Origin: Pseudorasbora parva
Taxonomy: Eukaryota; Chordata; Actinopteri; Cypriniformes; Gobionidae
Assembly (NCBI RefSeq): GCF_024679245.1
Contig: NC_090178.1
Coordinates: forward strand, 49,076,925-49,140,924
Direction of reading: 5' to 3'
DNA length: 64,000 bases
The notes under the pieces are model-generated. The model was given only the letters and a program-made list of their open reading frames with translations. It was not told the DNA's origin and made no database searches. Both the position numbers and the translations under genes were made by a program. This document shows positions 45,858 to 56,222 of the stretch, piece after piece. Within the stretch, counting starts at the first letter, position 1; each line of letters starts with the position of its first letter.

Positions 45858-46325
45858 TTAAAGGATTAGTTTACTTACAGATAAATTGCTGATATTCTAT
45901 TCACCTCCATCTCATCCAAAATGTTTGTGACTGTCTTTCTTCAGTGTAAAAAAAAAGATTTTTTGAGGAAAACATTCTGTTCAGTTTCAAAGGAAGGGCT
46001 TCAGAGTCTCTGCACAATCCCAGACGAGAAATAGGGTCTTATCTAGATAAACCATTGGTCCTTTTTTTATTAAAAAAAAAGTATATACTTTTAACCTAAA
46101 CTGCTCATATTGCGCTGCTCTGTGACAGCCATAGATTGCACAATTTGCGCTCGTGCTAAGACTAATACAAACATCCTTTAGCCTTAAAAGGTAACACAAA
46201 GAGGTCAGATGATTTTGAAGATGGAGTGTTTTTGGTAAAGTGTGTTTGTATTAGTCCTCAACTGTTCGCTTGGGGCAGTACTTCTGCCTACATCTAGCAT
46301 GATCTTTAAGAAATGACCTTTGAAA
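45858..46325 (+). mobile_element. One-armed copy of the 54-kb foldback family
   Basis: TTAAAGGATTAGTTTACTTA, CACCTCCATCTCATCCAAAA, TTTTTTGAGGAAAACATTCT and TCCCAGACGAGAAATAGGGT match the left arm of 53985-54835 in order. The middle part (GTATTAGTCCTCAACTGTTC; GGGGCAGTACTTCTGCCTAC) matches 54480-54540. The inverted right arm is missing. Confidence 0.75.
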
Positions 46326-46593
46326 ATGTCTGATGGTTTATCTAGATCAGAAAGACAGCCGTTCGCCAGTTTCTGTGTTTACTAGAAGCACGAGCGCAAC
46401 TCGGCTGTCGTCATTATGTTAAGCCCACCGACTTTATACACGATGTGATTGGCCCGACGAGAGTTTGCCATTTACAGCTCAGACGTGTATTGAGAGTTGG
46501 TAGACGACACTCGCGGGCAGATTAGATTTGCTGCCGCTAGGGTGCGTCTAGATTTCTAGGCTAGTATGCTCTGAAATGGCTTGGTGAAAACGT
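46326..46593. other. Unclassified repeat-like DNA
   Basis: Contains GGTGCGTCTAGATTTCTAGG next to the DIRS end, which reads like an element terminus, but no partner is seen. Confidence 0.35.
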
Positions 46594-46727
46594 CTCAGGT
46601 TACTCACGTAACCTATGTTTCTCTGAATAGGCAACGAGACGCTGCGGAATGACGCATATGGGGATACGCCCCTGGGCGTGCCGATTGCCTGAAGCCCTTA
46701 TAGAATCACGCCAATTGAGCCTTTGAG

Positions 46728-47422
46728 CTATACTGGCGCTCGCAAATGCAACCTCTCGCCCTCCAGGGACGCAAAACGCGGAGGGTGGAAAGAATGGAGG
46801 ATGGTGACCTGCGAGCGGAAGGATATAGACAACACCTTGAGCACATACCCTGGCCTGGGTCTAAGAGAGACCTTAACCAGGCCAGGAGCAAAATCCAAGC
46901 AAGCCTCGCTAACAGAGAGAGCTTGCAAGTCCCCCACTCGCTTCAAAGAAGTTAGAGCCAAAAGAAGAGCCACCTTAAGATTAAGAACCCGCTCAGGAGC
47001 TGACTCCAACGGCTCAAAGGGAGCACTGGTCAAACCCTCCAGGACAAAAATATGCCCTTTATTGTTTCCAGGACAATAAAGGATGAGACCAAAGAATGCT
47101 TTCCCAGAGGGGTCTCATCCAGCTCCCTATGAGTGGTGACAGTTGCTACATACACTCTGAGTGTAGTAGCCGCCACCCCGGCTGAAAACTTCTCCTGCAG
47201 AAACTCCAGAACTGAACCAACAGGGCAGTTGACTGGACTTCTATCATGGGCCGAACACCATGCCCAAAAAACCTTCCACTTGGAAGAGTAAAGCTTCCTC
47301 GTAGAGGGGGCTCTGGCATTAGCGATGGTCTCCTGCACATCTGCTGGAAGACTGGACCTTAGGCTAGATGGCCCCTGATGGGCTATACCCACAGTTTCCA
47401 GATCTCGGGACGAGGATGCCAT
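46728..47422 (-). pseudogene. DIRS tyrosine recombinase, C-terminus lost
   Basis: The core-binding part (47422-47030) reads DVQETIANARAPSTRKLYSS, KWKVFWAWCSAHDRSPVNCP, GSVLEFLQEKFSAGVAATTL and YVATVTTHRELDETPLGKHS. A frame change near 47035 leads to PFEPLESAPERVLNLKVALL and LLALTSLKRVGDLQALSVSE with the first catalytic Arg, then SLRPRPGYVLKVLS. The frame ends in RFASLEGERLHLRAPV and stops at 46728. The HxxR box and the Tyr nucleophile, present in the 35-37 kb DIRS copy, are absent because the element jumps directly to its terminal repeat region. It cannot recombine DNA. Confidence 0.85.
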
Positions 47423-48084
47423 ACCTGCCCTGGAGCTGTAACAGCAGGTCCCTCCTGACCGGAATCTCCCAGGGGGAGGAGTCCAGGAGGAGAACCAGCT
47501 CTGAGAACCATGTCTGGGATGGCCAGAACGGCGCCACCAGCAGAAGACTGGTCTCGCTCTCTCTCACTCTGCGCAGAACCGCCGGAATCAGCTTGATGGG
47601 CGGGAATGCATAGACCCTCAGCCTCGGCCAGAGATGAGCGAACGCATCCACTCCCAACGCCGCAGGAGGACTTAGAGAGAACCAAAGCGGGCATTGGGAC
47701 GACTCCTTCGTAGCGAAAAGGTCCACCTCCACTCTGCCGAACCGCTCCCAGATCTGGGCTACTGTGAGAGGGTTTAGCATCCATTCCCCTGACCTGTGTT
47801 TCTGCCTCGAAAGGAAGTCTCGCCGCGAGGTTCAGAACTTCGGGTACATGGACTGCCTGGAGGGACAGGAATTTGCCCTGGGCCCATAGAAGGAGACAGC
47901 GCGCAAGCCTGTCCAGTGTGCGTGACCAACAGCCCCCCTGGCAATTCACATGAGACACCACCACCATGTTGTCTGTCCTGACGATAACATGCTGCCCAAT
48001 GAGAAAAGGGAGGAAATGTCGAAGGCCCAGGAAGACTGCGCTCAGCTCTAGGCAGTTTATGTGCCAGGCTTGAGCCTCCTCCAT
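47364..48084 (-). pseudogene. DIRS RNase H and downstream domain
   Basis: Starts inside RNase H: HINCLELSAVFLGLRHFLPF and VIVRTDNMVVVSHVNCQGG, with the Glu and Asp catalytic positions visible, then LQAVHVPEVLNLAARLPFE. A frameshift near 47790 moves to the second frame MLNPLTVAQIWERFGRVEVD, LFATKESSQCPLWFSL, TSLLLVAPFWPSQTWFSELV and RYGILVPRSGNCG, the conserved block between RNase H and recombinase in fish DIRS elements. The first RNase H Asp is in the preceding fused frame (ITTDASLTGSGAVFEG, about 48150), so RNase H is split by a stop at about 48085. Confidence 0.85.
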
Positions 48085-49293
48085 TTAGATGCCACATGCT
48101 GGGTGACCTTCGAAAACCGCACCCGAGCCGGTGAGGGAAGCGTCCGTCGTAATCATCTGGCGGAAATCTACCCCCATGCCGACACCTCTTTGGAGAAAAG
48201 GGGGGTCTCGCCACACTGATAGGGTTCGAAAGCAACCTTGCGACACCCTCAGAAGGCGGAAGGGGGATCCTGAAGCCCAGATCCCCTTTTGCATCATCCA
48301 CCAAAGGAAGGGACTCATGTGAAGCAGCCCCAGAGGAAGGACCTGGGAGGCTGCGGCCATGAGACCCAAAAGCCTGCAGCATGTCCCTGCAGAGACATGT
48401 TGGCCGGGCATGAAGCAGGCATGAAGGAGAAAGGCGAGAGGCTTAAGTGTCCTCGACCGCCGGAATGGCGGAATAACCGTGCTCCACAGAACCAATGAGG
48501 TTGGTGAAGTCAGCTGCTGCCGCGTTAGATGGATCTGTTTCCAGGATCTGGAGACCTCATTGTGCAGATCACTGAAAAACTGCAGTTTCCTTCTCACCGT
48601 ACGATTAGTACCAGCACCACTTAAAATTCTCTCGTCGAGCTTAGAAGATTGCGATTCATGGGACTCTTCAGGCCAATCGATCGCAAGCTTCTCAGTCGTG
48701 CGCGAAAGCACATCGACGAGCTCGGAGTAGGCCGCAGAAGGCCGTGCTTCCTGGCCGCTAGGTGGGAGAGCGTCGTCAAGCGGAACAGGCCCGAAATCCT
48801 CGGAGTCGGACGCTATAGTGAGCAGAATATCATCCAGGCCAAAAGAAACGGTTTCACATGCTTCCGGGCTGGGCATCATGTAATCGTGCGCGTAAACAAG
48901 CGGAGCCTGGCCACGCGCACGCTCGGGAGAGGGAGTGCGAAAAGGGAGATCAGGGCGCTCGCACTCTATATCATCGAGCTCGATTTCATCCGAACCCCAG
49001 GCCGCGGATCCGAGAGAGGCCTGGGCCATCTCGGGTGTGCGGCGGGGAAAAACTGAGGATTCCTTCTCAAAAAGAGAGAGCCTCGAACGGAGGGTTTTAA
49101 GAAGGAGATTATCGCAATATTTACAATTTGACGTGCCCTGAACTGCCTCGCGCACGTGGGCGAGGCCCATGCATTTAACACACTTACCGTGTGGGTCGTC
49201 GCTCGAAATGGAGCGAGTGCATGGTGGAGGGCAACGATGAAATTCCATCATACTGCACCAAGAAGGAGAACGTGTTCCGCTATCTGTGGTCAT
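48085..49293 (-). pseudogene. DIRS gag fused to late RT by internal deletion
   Basis: The longest open frame in the window (402 codons). Residues 1-270 are DIRS gag-like: an N-terminal Cys/His cluster (CTRSISSDDPHGKCVKCMGL, then HVREAVQGTSNCKYC), an acidic Ser/Pro-rich middle (IELDDIECERPDLPF), and the C-terminal NEVSRSWKQIH block. Near residue 295 it switches to the RT thumb region: RLLGLMAAASQVLPLGLLHM, then FQ-type spacer, then RNase H start MITTDASLTGSGAVFEG. The RT fingers and palm, including YxDD, are missing. The join keeps an open frame, so a chimeric gag-RH protein could in principle be made, though nothing shows that it is. Confidence 0.85.
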
Positions 49294-49334
49294 CGGAGTA
49301 ATGATGGAGAAAGAATACCGCAGCGTTGAGTGAA

Positions 49335-49490
49335 CCTATGAAAGAAAACAGAGCTGTTTTTGACCTGGTAAAATTAGTGTTTTGTTACAATACTAATGAG
49401 AATTTTTAATTATAGAGTATATTACAAAGTTTTCATTTAGACACTAACGAATCATATTAACTTGTATAAAAATGGCATTATATGACCCCT
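49335..49490 (-). mobile_element. Right end of a TTAA element (AGGGGTCATATAATGCC family)
   Basis: Ends GGCATTATATGACCCCT at 49490, followed by TTAA (49491-49494). Its reverse complement matches the element start at 63884: AGGGGTCATATAATGCCATT, then TAGTGTCTAAAT and ACTTTGTAATATACT in the same order. The other end is not visible; the DIRS copy lies directly to its left and may have inserted into it. Confidence 0.8.
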
Positions 49491-49494
49491 TTAA

Positions 49495-51809
49495 GTTCTT
49501 CTAAATTAAACGAATAAGTAAAAAAAAAAAAAAGAAACAAACAACTCAGATTAAACTTAAAATGTGTCAGTTTTGAGAACTCAGTTTTGTGAACTCAAAA
49601 GAAAAATAAGGGTTTTTTTGAGTTTTTAGAACTTATGTTGATTGAACTCATTTGTTAAATTGAAGTTTACCCTACCTAATCCATTTAATTATTGTGAGCG
49701 TTAGGGTTTACAGTGGAAACATGAGCTAATGAACCGCTTTCTTAGGAACTTTCGTTGAGGAAACCAAAAAGGGATGCAGAATGAGAATGAATCCCAGGGT
49801 TTAAAATATCATGCTTCTCTTTGAAACAACCCAAGGTCAACATGTGAACCCCAAAGAGTGTTAGGCAACGAGAAACAGTCAAGAATGAAACTGTGAAAGT
49901 TTGATGCCATTGGTGGCCGAGAGCCCATTTATCTTTAATGTCTGGGCTGAGTCTGACAGTGTGAACAGAAGAGCGAGCGCAGATTCGCCGGGCTGAGCAG
50001 CGCTTGAGTGAAGCGAGCGAGCCGGTGCCGAATGTGGGGGAATTTTGAAAGATTGATGAGCAGAGCAGGATGATGGTTGGGTTAGCAGTCTGAAAAATTG
50101 GACTAATCCATCCAGGCTTCCTCAACGGATCAGATCAGTGCCGTCTCCTCCCCAACTTCCCATCACAGCATGCTGTCCTGTTAAAATAGCTCGGTCTCTG
50201 GAGGTTTGTGCATGTAAAGCTCTCCTCGCTGCCGACTTCTGAGCTTTCGACTTCCCTGCATGCCTTAAAACTGCAAACAGCTTTGTTTTAAACCCGTTTC
50301 TTTCTTTTTCTTTTCTCTCTCTTTGTTTTGCTCTCTGTAATTCGTATCTACACACATACACAACATCTTCCCCTCGTGTTATGGTATATTTGGCTCGGTC
50401 AGGAGTGTAATTCTGGGCCCAGAGTGCCCCCTGCTGGTGGGGAGCGGGACAGCGGCCTCCACGCTCCACTGCTGTGAGAGAAACCATGCATGAAATCACT
50501 CTGGCACCAGGCCTGCCGACCTCAGCCAACGGCCCTCTTCCTGAGCGCCATCTGTCGCCTCCGAGGGATGAGAACTGGCCGGCTGGTCCGACGGTTTCCG
50601 TATCCATGAACAGAGCCCTAAACCGGAGGGACGTGACCACACAGGGCACGGCTCAAAGACTGGACATGGCCTTTCAGGCTACACATTTCACATCTGCATT
50701 CCAGAAATACAAGTGTGCTCTTTTACAGAGAGCCGAAAGAAACCTATCGGTCAGTAAAGATATGGTAATAGCTATTAATCATCTGTTTCAGCTCAGATAA
50801 GACTTGCAGAAAAGGAATACACCTCACAGGGACATTACCCAGTGTTACTTTAGTATTAAAGACTTTGTTGTTGTTTTTAATAGTGACGGAAAAATAAAGA
50901 CATTGAATTAGTGTAGTTAAAACCACCTGAGACTGAGACTGAGTCTAGACCAAGACCAGACCAACAGTCCATAGAGAGCCACATTATCACCTGAGAAATT
51001 ACTTATAACTTATAATAAATCACTTATAATACATTTAATTAGAATAACACACTTTATGGAGCTGTTACCAATAAATGAAATCATTATCAGCTAAATTAAT
51101 CTTTGCACTACAGGGGTGATAAAGAAGATGCATCTGAACTGGTAAATTATACATGCATAAATATAAATAATGTTGGGGATAATGTTAAATCAATATCATG
51201 TTTGCAGTCAAGCTCAAGTTTGTGAAAACATCTCTCTTACTCTTGTGATATTGGTCACGTTATAAATCCAGATCTCATACAAGAACTCTTTGCAACAATA
51301 ACTTGAATTTTGTGAGCATTTGTATAAATTTTTGAAGCCATTTTTAAAACAATTCCTATTTAATTTATGAATTGACACTAATTCAAAATTATTAAAAATA
51401 TTATCAAACTAAAATATAGTATAAAGATTCAGTAATTTTTGATTGACACTGTCTGAAACACTATTGTAATGGTAAAACATTCTGTTGGCAATGAGTAACA
51501 TTATACTACAGTATATGTCAAACAACTCTCATTACTTAGTCATTGCTTAACATCTGATAACTTTTTGTTGTGATGCCGCCCAACAGACATTATACTGACT
51601 AAATGTAACGTTGCAACTGCATGACAAACTTATTCTGCTAATAAGACATTGCTTATAGTCAAAGGGGATCACAAAATATCAAGTGTAACCAAACTGTTCA
51701 TTGAACCAAAAATGTTTCTTCTGTTACATCACTAAAACCCTCTTTCTGAGCCTTTGTTTTTTAAGAGTGTACCCTAAAACTTCTGCTCTCACATTCTGCT
51801 CTCGTCTCG
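49495..51809. other. Few recognisable repeats; no supported gene
   Basis: The least repeat-like stretch of the window. A 175-codon minus frame (50122-50649) and a 127-codon frame (49742-50125) have no recognisable domains; the first is Arg/Lys-rich, GC-rich, and adjoins a polypyrimidine tract (50290-50330). They could be chance frames or unique host DNA. The end of a small MITE (TTTTTTAAGAGTGTACCC, about 51756) is visible. Confidence 0.45.
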
Positions 51810-51998
51810 GCTGTTCACATCCAGAACGATAGCTAAAGTTATCAGAATCCATCCTGATTTAAAGAGCTCGGACATTTAAAGGGCCAGACGATCAAACTGC
51901 ACCACGTGCTTCGAATAATCAGAACAATAGCATAAGGTGTGGACGCTAATATAGTTAAAGTTTTAGTTAAAGTCATTCTTGGTGTGAACGGGCCTTTA
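51810..51998. mobile_element. Small foldback MITE
   Basis: CTGTTCACATCCAGAACGAT and AGCTAAAGTTAT at the left pair with ATAGTTAAAG...CATTCTTGGTGTGAACGGGC at the right. Length about 190 bp, non-coding. The target duplication is not clear. Confidence 0.6.
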
Positions 51999-52836
51999 GA
52001 CTGTAATCTGCCGGTCATCATTTATTTTCCATCATATCTCTGCAAATGAAAGTGAATGGGCACTGTGACTGATCTCTTAATGCAACACCTTTCATTGCAT
52101 GTGATAAAATAAAACTTTTCCCAATGAGAAAATTCATACTGGTCTTGAATGACATGAGGGTGAAACGTGACTCTGCGATTAAAATGAGGATGAGTAATAA
52201 CTATACCAACTTTTGTAAAGTCCTCAGAAAAGGCTACAGGTGTAATAAAAGACTCAAACTGATTTAGTTTGTTTTTTTAAATTATTATTATTATCTTTTC
52301 TCAACTGATCTTTTAAAAGTCTCGAGTAGCAGAATGTGCTGTTGTTGAAAGGGACTGCACATTATAAATATAGATTAAGTTTACATCTGCACTGTAAGTC
52401 TCTGAGATGTTTCTGTTGTGTTTTTCTGTGATTCGTACGGGTATCCTCTGGTGTATCGACATTGGTTGCTATAGTAATAATGTAGGCGTCAACACGCTGA
52501 CCCAGTTCTTGTCACTTTCTTCTATCTTTCTACAAATGTGAGCGCAGAGTGGAGAGAGGTGACAGAAAGCAGCACTGTGGCATAAAGTTTGTGCTGAAAT
52601 ATCACGCAACATTCTGAGCGACTGTTCAGACGGACACATGCCTCAAAAGATGATTGCACTGGCACTTAAAAATTTCATTTGGTAAGGTTCATAAGAGTCA
52701 AAAATGTTTTCTTTACTCAAGCGACAAACAAATCAACCAGGAAATCAAGCTTTGGCTCGTGTGTGATGGTGTATTTACACCCGTCTCAATGCAAAAAGCC
52801 TTTTTCCCTCATCGACGGCCAGTCAAACGTAGCATT

Positions 52837-53205
52837 TGTGACCCTGGAGCTCTTCACCAGTCCTGCGTCAGACGGGGAATATCTGTGGCAATAGCCAACA
52901 ATACATTTTAAGAGCCAAATTTTATGCCAAAAATCATTAGGATATTATTCATGAAAATATTTGATAAATTTCCTACAGTAAATATATATTTAAAACATGT
53001 TTTAGTATTAGTAATATGCATTTCTAAGGACTTCATTTGGATTGTTTTGCACCTCCAGATTCCAGATAGTTGTATCTCGGCCAAATATTGTCATATCCTC
53101 ACAAATCATACATCAATGGAAAGCGTATTTATTCAGCTTCCATGTGATGAAAAAAAAACAAACAAAAAAAAAAACATATGACTTGTTTTGTGGTCCAGAG
53201 TCACA
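52837..53205. mobile_element. MITE with TGTGACCCTGGA ends
   Basis: About 369 bp between TGTGACCCTGGA and TCCAGAGTCACA (one mismatch). The interior includes TTTATGCCAAAAATCATTAG and TTGTATCTCGGCCAAATATT, recognisable as a common cyprinid repeat, in the expected order. It is flanked by short AT sequence; no long target duplication is seen. Confidence 0.75.
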
Positions 53206-53322
53206 TATACTGTACAGAATATGCATCAAGCAACATATGATTCAGTTGCTGTTTTTTCTCTGGAAGACATGCCATGCCACAAATACAGCATCTGGCTCTA
53301 AAAAGCAGTTTTCTCCATTAAA

Positions 53323-53983
53323 AGGTGGGGTAAGTGCTATCTGGTAACCGTTGTTGATATTTCAAATCACCAAAACAAACACGCCCCTAGCTCCGCCCCA
53401 CACATACGTAACCCAGGCAACGACAATGGCAGAATCTGTGTGTTGCTAATACAGGTCAAATATTCAATGACAAATTCACCCTTTCCATCACAAAAACACA
53501 AACCGTTCTCATGAACAACTCGATAGAACACGAGCTGACAGTCCAACTAACGACATATTACAATGATGACCAGATTAGGATTATATAGATCATGTGAAGA
53601 GGAAACAAACATATATTAGGAGTATAGTATCTTCCTTGTCGGACACATTTTGAGCTGACGCTTGAAACAGACACTGAAGGGATTTAGATGCTCCATACGG
53701 TGTGGAAATGAACGGGTCTTTATCATCGCTGCAGTGAGCCACAATACGATCTCAAATGGACAAACAAGCAAACATGACACACGAGTATATTCAAGCACAA
53801 GTGGCATATATTAGTTCCTAATGTCCATCCTGTGTGTCTTGTGTTTTCGAATAATGATGTGCACTGAGCCTGCTCTTCTCACCATCATTAGTAGACACGC
53901 CCCTTACTGCTGATTGGCTGCAAGTTTGTTATTCCACTCGACCCTTTTTCTAAAACGGTGTTGAAATAACACTTACCCCACCT
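53323..53983. mobile_element. TTAA-type non-autonomous element
   Basis: Ends AGGTGGGGTAAGTG and CACTTACCCCACCT, a 14-bp perfect inverted repeat. The right flank is TTAA (53984-53987). The left flank is TTAA plus one extra A (53318-53322). The interior has CGCCCCTAGCTCCGCCCCAC and mirrored AATCTGTG/CTGATTGG-type segments but no transposase. It shares the TTAA|AGG start with four other elements here. Confidence 0.82.
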
Positions 53984-53984
53984 T

Positions 53985-54835
53985 TAAAGGATTAGTTCCC
54001 TTTAAAATGAAAGTTTCCTGATAGTTTATTCACCTCCATCTCATCCAAGATGTTCTTGTCTTTCTTTCTTAAGTGGAAAAGAAATTACATTTTTTGAGGA
54101 AAACATTTCCAGGATTTTTCTCCTCATAATGGACTTCAGTGAGAACCAACGGTTGAAGGTCCAGATCAATGCATTTTCAGAGGAAGAGCTTCAGAGACTC
54201 TGATGATCCCAGAGGAAATAGGGTCTTAGTCGAAACAATCGGTCATTTAAAAACAAAAACAAGGAATATAGCTTTAAACCTAAATTGCTCATCTTGCGCT
54301 GCTCTGCGACGGCCAGTGAATGTGTAATCACGCCGAAAACATCACGTTAGATGAAGGCAGAAGTACCGCCCCGTGTTTACAAAGTGCTCATGACAAAACA
54401 AAAAAAATAAAAATAAGGTAAACCAATGATTTCAGATGATTTTGAAGTTGAGGATGGAATGTTTTTTGGTAAAGGGTGTTTGCATTAGTCCTCAAACGCA
54501 CACTTGGGGCCATACTTCAGCTACGTCTTGCGTGACCTTTAAACCTTTCAGAGGTTGAAACTTTAAAAAAAAGTATATAAATATTTAATTTTTTTATTTG
54601 TTTTATGTTCCAATGGACACTATTCCTCTGGGATTGGTCAGCTCCTCTGAAGCTCTTCCTCTGAAACTGCATTGATTTGGACCTTCAACCGTTGGTTCCC
54701 ATTGAAGTCCATTATGAGGAGGAAAATCCTGGAATTTTCCTCAAAAAACGTGATTTCTATTCCACTGAAGAAAGAAAGACATGAACATCTTGGATGGGAT
54801 GGGGGTGAAGAAATTTCATTTTCCTTGTATGTGTG
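53985..54835. mobile_element. Long foldback element, ~200-bp arms
   Basis: The left arm (53988-54236) and right arm (about 54606-54835) are inverted copies: CATCTCATCCAAGATGTTCT / AACATCTTGGATGGGATG, CCTCATAATGGACTTCAGTG / TTGAAGTCCATTATGAGGAG, and AACCAACGGTTGAAGGTCCA / GGACCTTCAACCGTTGGTTC. The loop (~370 bp) is AT-rich with no frame. It abuts the TTAA element at 53984, so their order of arrival is unclear. A one-armed relative is at 45858. Confidence 0.88.
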
Positions 54836-55090
54836 TTAAATCAAAGTTAACATGCTTGAACAGAAAAGTGCCCGATTCTTTTTTCTTTTCTTTTTTGACA
54901 TTTTCTGCGATGTTGTCCATTGGGTGAAGCGGTTAGTGAAGGGTTTGTGTTCTGCTGGTGTCATCAGCGTGCATGTTATAATTTCCTCGCAGCTTTTTTG
55001 AGTAAAGACTGCATGATTCCAACTGTGCACTTCCAGAGGGTTTGGTACCAGCTGAGGAACTGTCAAGGGTCTCTCCAGAGGAACACAATC

Positions 55091-56221
55091 AGGGGTGCGT
55101 TTGCCAAAAGCATTGTTAGCCAACTATGGTCGCAAGCTCCGTCGTTACCAACGTAGTTCAACGATTCAGTGTTTCCCGAAACTATAGTTCTAATGAACAT
55201 TCGCAAACTGCATCGCAAATTTGTGTCGTTGGAACGACAGCTCTCCACCTGTGGTTAGAGGCATAGTTTGTCGTTATTTTGCTGTGTCGACGTCATTGAT
55301 AGCGCCGCCCTTTGGCTGTGTTCTCCAAGGATCCTTCCATTGCAACAGGCCCCAGGATGGCCAAAACTGTGTCTACCTCTGTAGGGACAGGAGGAACTGA
55401 ACTGATACCCCATCAGTCTTGTTTGCTTCCCTCTTACGTGCCACAGCCCTCTGTTTTGTCACACTTGCAAAGTCCTTCCACTTATTCCTGACTTTGTCTG
55501 GGCTTTGTCCATATCCATATCTAGCATCGTTTATTTTTTAAGTGATTTCTGGCCAGATTTTATTTTTTTCAGCATTTATAATGCAATTTTTCAGCTTTGA
55601 AAATAGCTGGACTTTACTATATTCCACAACCTTCTCGAAAAGAACTGCAATTTTAAGCATTGAAAATTGGGGTTTTCGTGTCATTTTCATTAACACGTCA
55701 GAATGGCAAGAAGACAAAAATGGGAAAGATTGAGCAAAATAAGCAATCAACAACTGTACATCACAGTTTTTCAAAACCCGTCTTTTTTCAATTGTGGTTA
55801 AGTAGCCTATCAATATTACATAAGAAATAGTATTTATCTGAAATTGTGAAATTATTGACATTGGGGTCAGAAAAGAGCACATTTTTAACTCTGTGTGTGT
55901 ATAATGTATTGCAGAACAAACAAATCATTCAATATTACAAGACTCCTACGTAACGTCATTTCAAAAGCGTAATTCGAGTCGAAGAAAAGAGAAAATAAAA
56001 CCAAATTACTGTAGGTGGCGGTATGTGCTCATGTCTCCAGTCAGCCATTAGATCGAAGAAGAAGAAGAACGATGGCTCATACCAACGTAGTTTGAACTAT
56101 GAATCTGCGACACAGGTACCATGGTTTCGGGAAACAGTCGTGACTAGGTCGTTTCACAAAGATGCATCGTACTATGGTGGTTAATCTGCGAGCTACGTCG
56201 TTGTACGGGAAACGCACCCCT
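55091..56221 (-). mobile_element. PIF/Harbinger-like element, transposase lost
   Basis: Ends AGGGGTGCGTTT and AAACGCACCCCT (12-bp perfect inverted repeat). Subterminal ACCAACGTAGTTCAACGATT (left) and GCTCATACCAACGTAGTTTG (right) repeat in direct orientation, and CGGGAAAC / TTTCCCGAAAC motifs recur. It contains a Myb/SANT-like frame on the minus strand, the partner protein typical of two-gene Harbinger elements. The DDE transposase gene is absent. The 3-bp target duplication is not evident (atc, gat). Confidence 0.75.
55378..55684 (-). pseudogene. Myb/SANT-like DNA-binding protein fossil of a Harbinger element
   Basis: In two-gene Harbinger elements this protein carries the transposase to the nucleus and the element ends. 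The frame starts MTRKPQFSMLKIAVLFEKVV, continues LFSKLKNCIINAEKNKIWPE and IT, meets one stop (55538-55540), and goes on in the same frame as KINDARYGYGQSPDKVRNKW, KDFASVTKQRAVARKREANK to a stop near 55378. The N-terminal Myb/SANT-like trihelix with spaced aromatic and Trp positions (WPEIT; NKWKDF) is preserved. There is one in-frame stop and no frameshift, so decay is slight. The tail beyond the basic KRE region is missing or changed. Confidence 0.72.
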
Positions 56222-56222
56222 G

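Larger units (their letters stand above)
46594..49330 (-). mobile_element. Second DIRS-type retrotransposon, internally deleted
   Basis: Minus strand. Right to left: gag start (49293), abrupt junction to late RT/RNase H (about 48420), RNase H and a downstream block (48084-47364), recombinase (47422-46728), and a terminal repeat region at 46594-46680 (CGTCTCAGGTTACTCACGTA, ACC, then TAGGCAACGAGACGCTGCGG). CCGCAGCGT recurs at the other end (about 49319), as expected for DIRS circular-junction repeats. It belongs to a different DIRS subfamily from the 35-38 kb copy. Gag's end, most of RT, and the recombinase's catalytic C-terminus are deleted. Confidence 0.88.
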
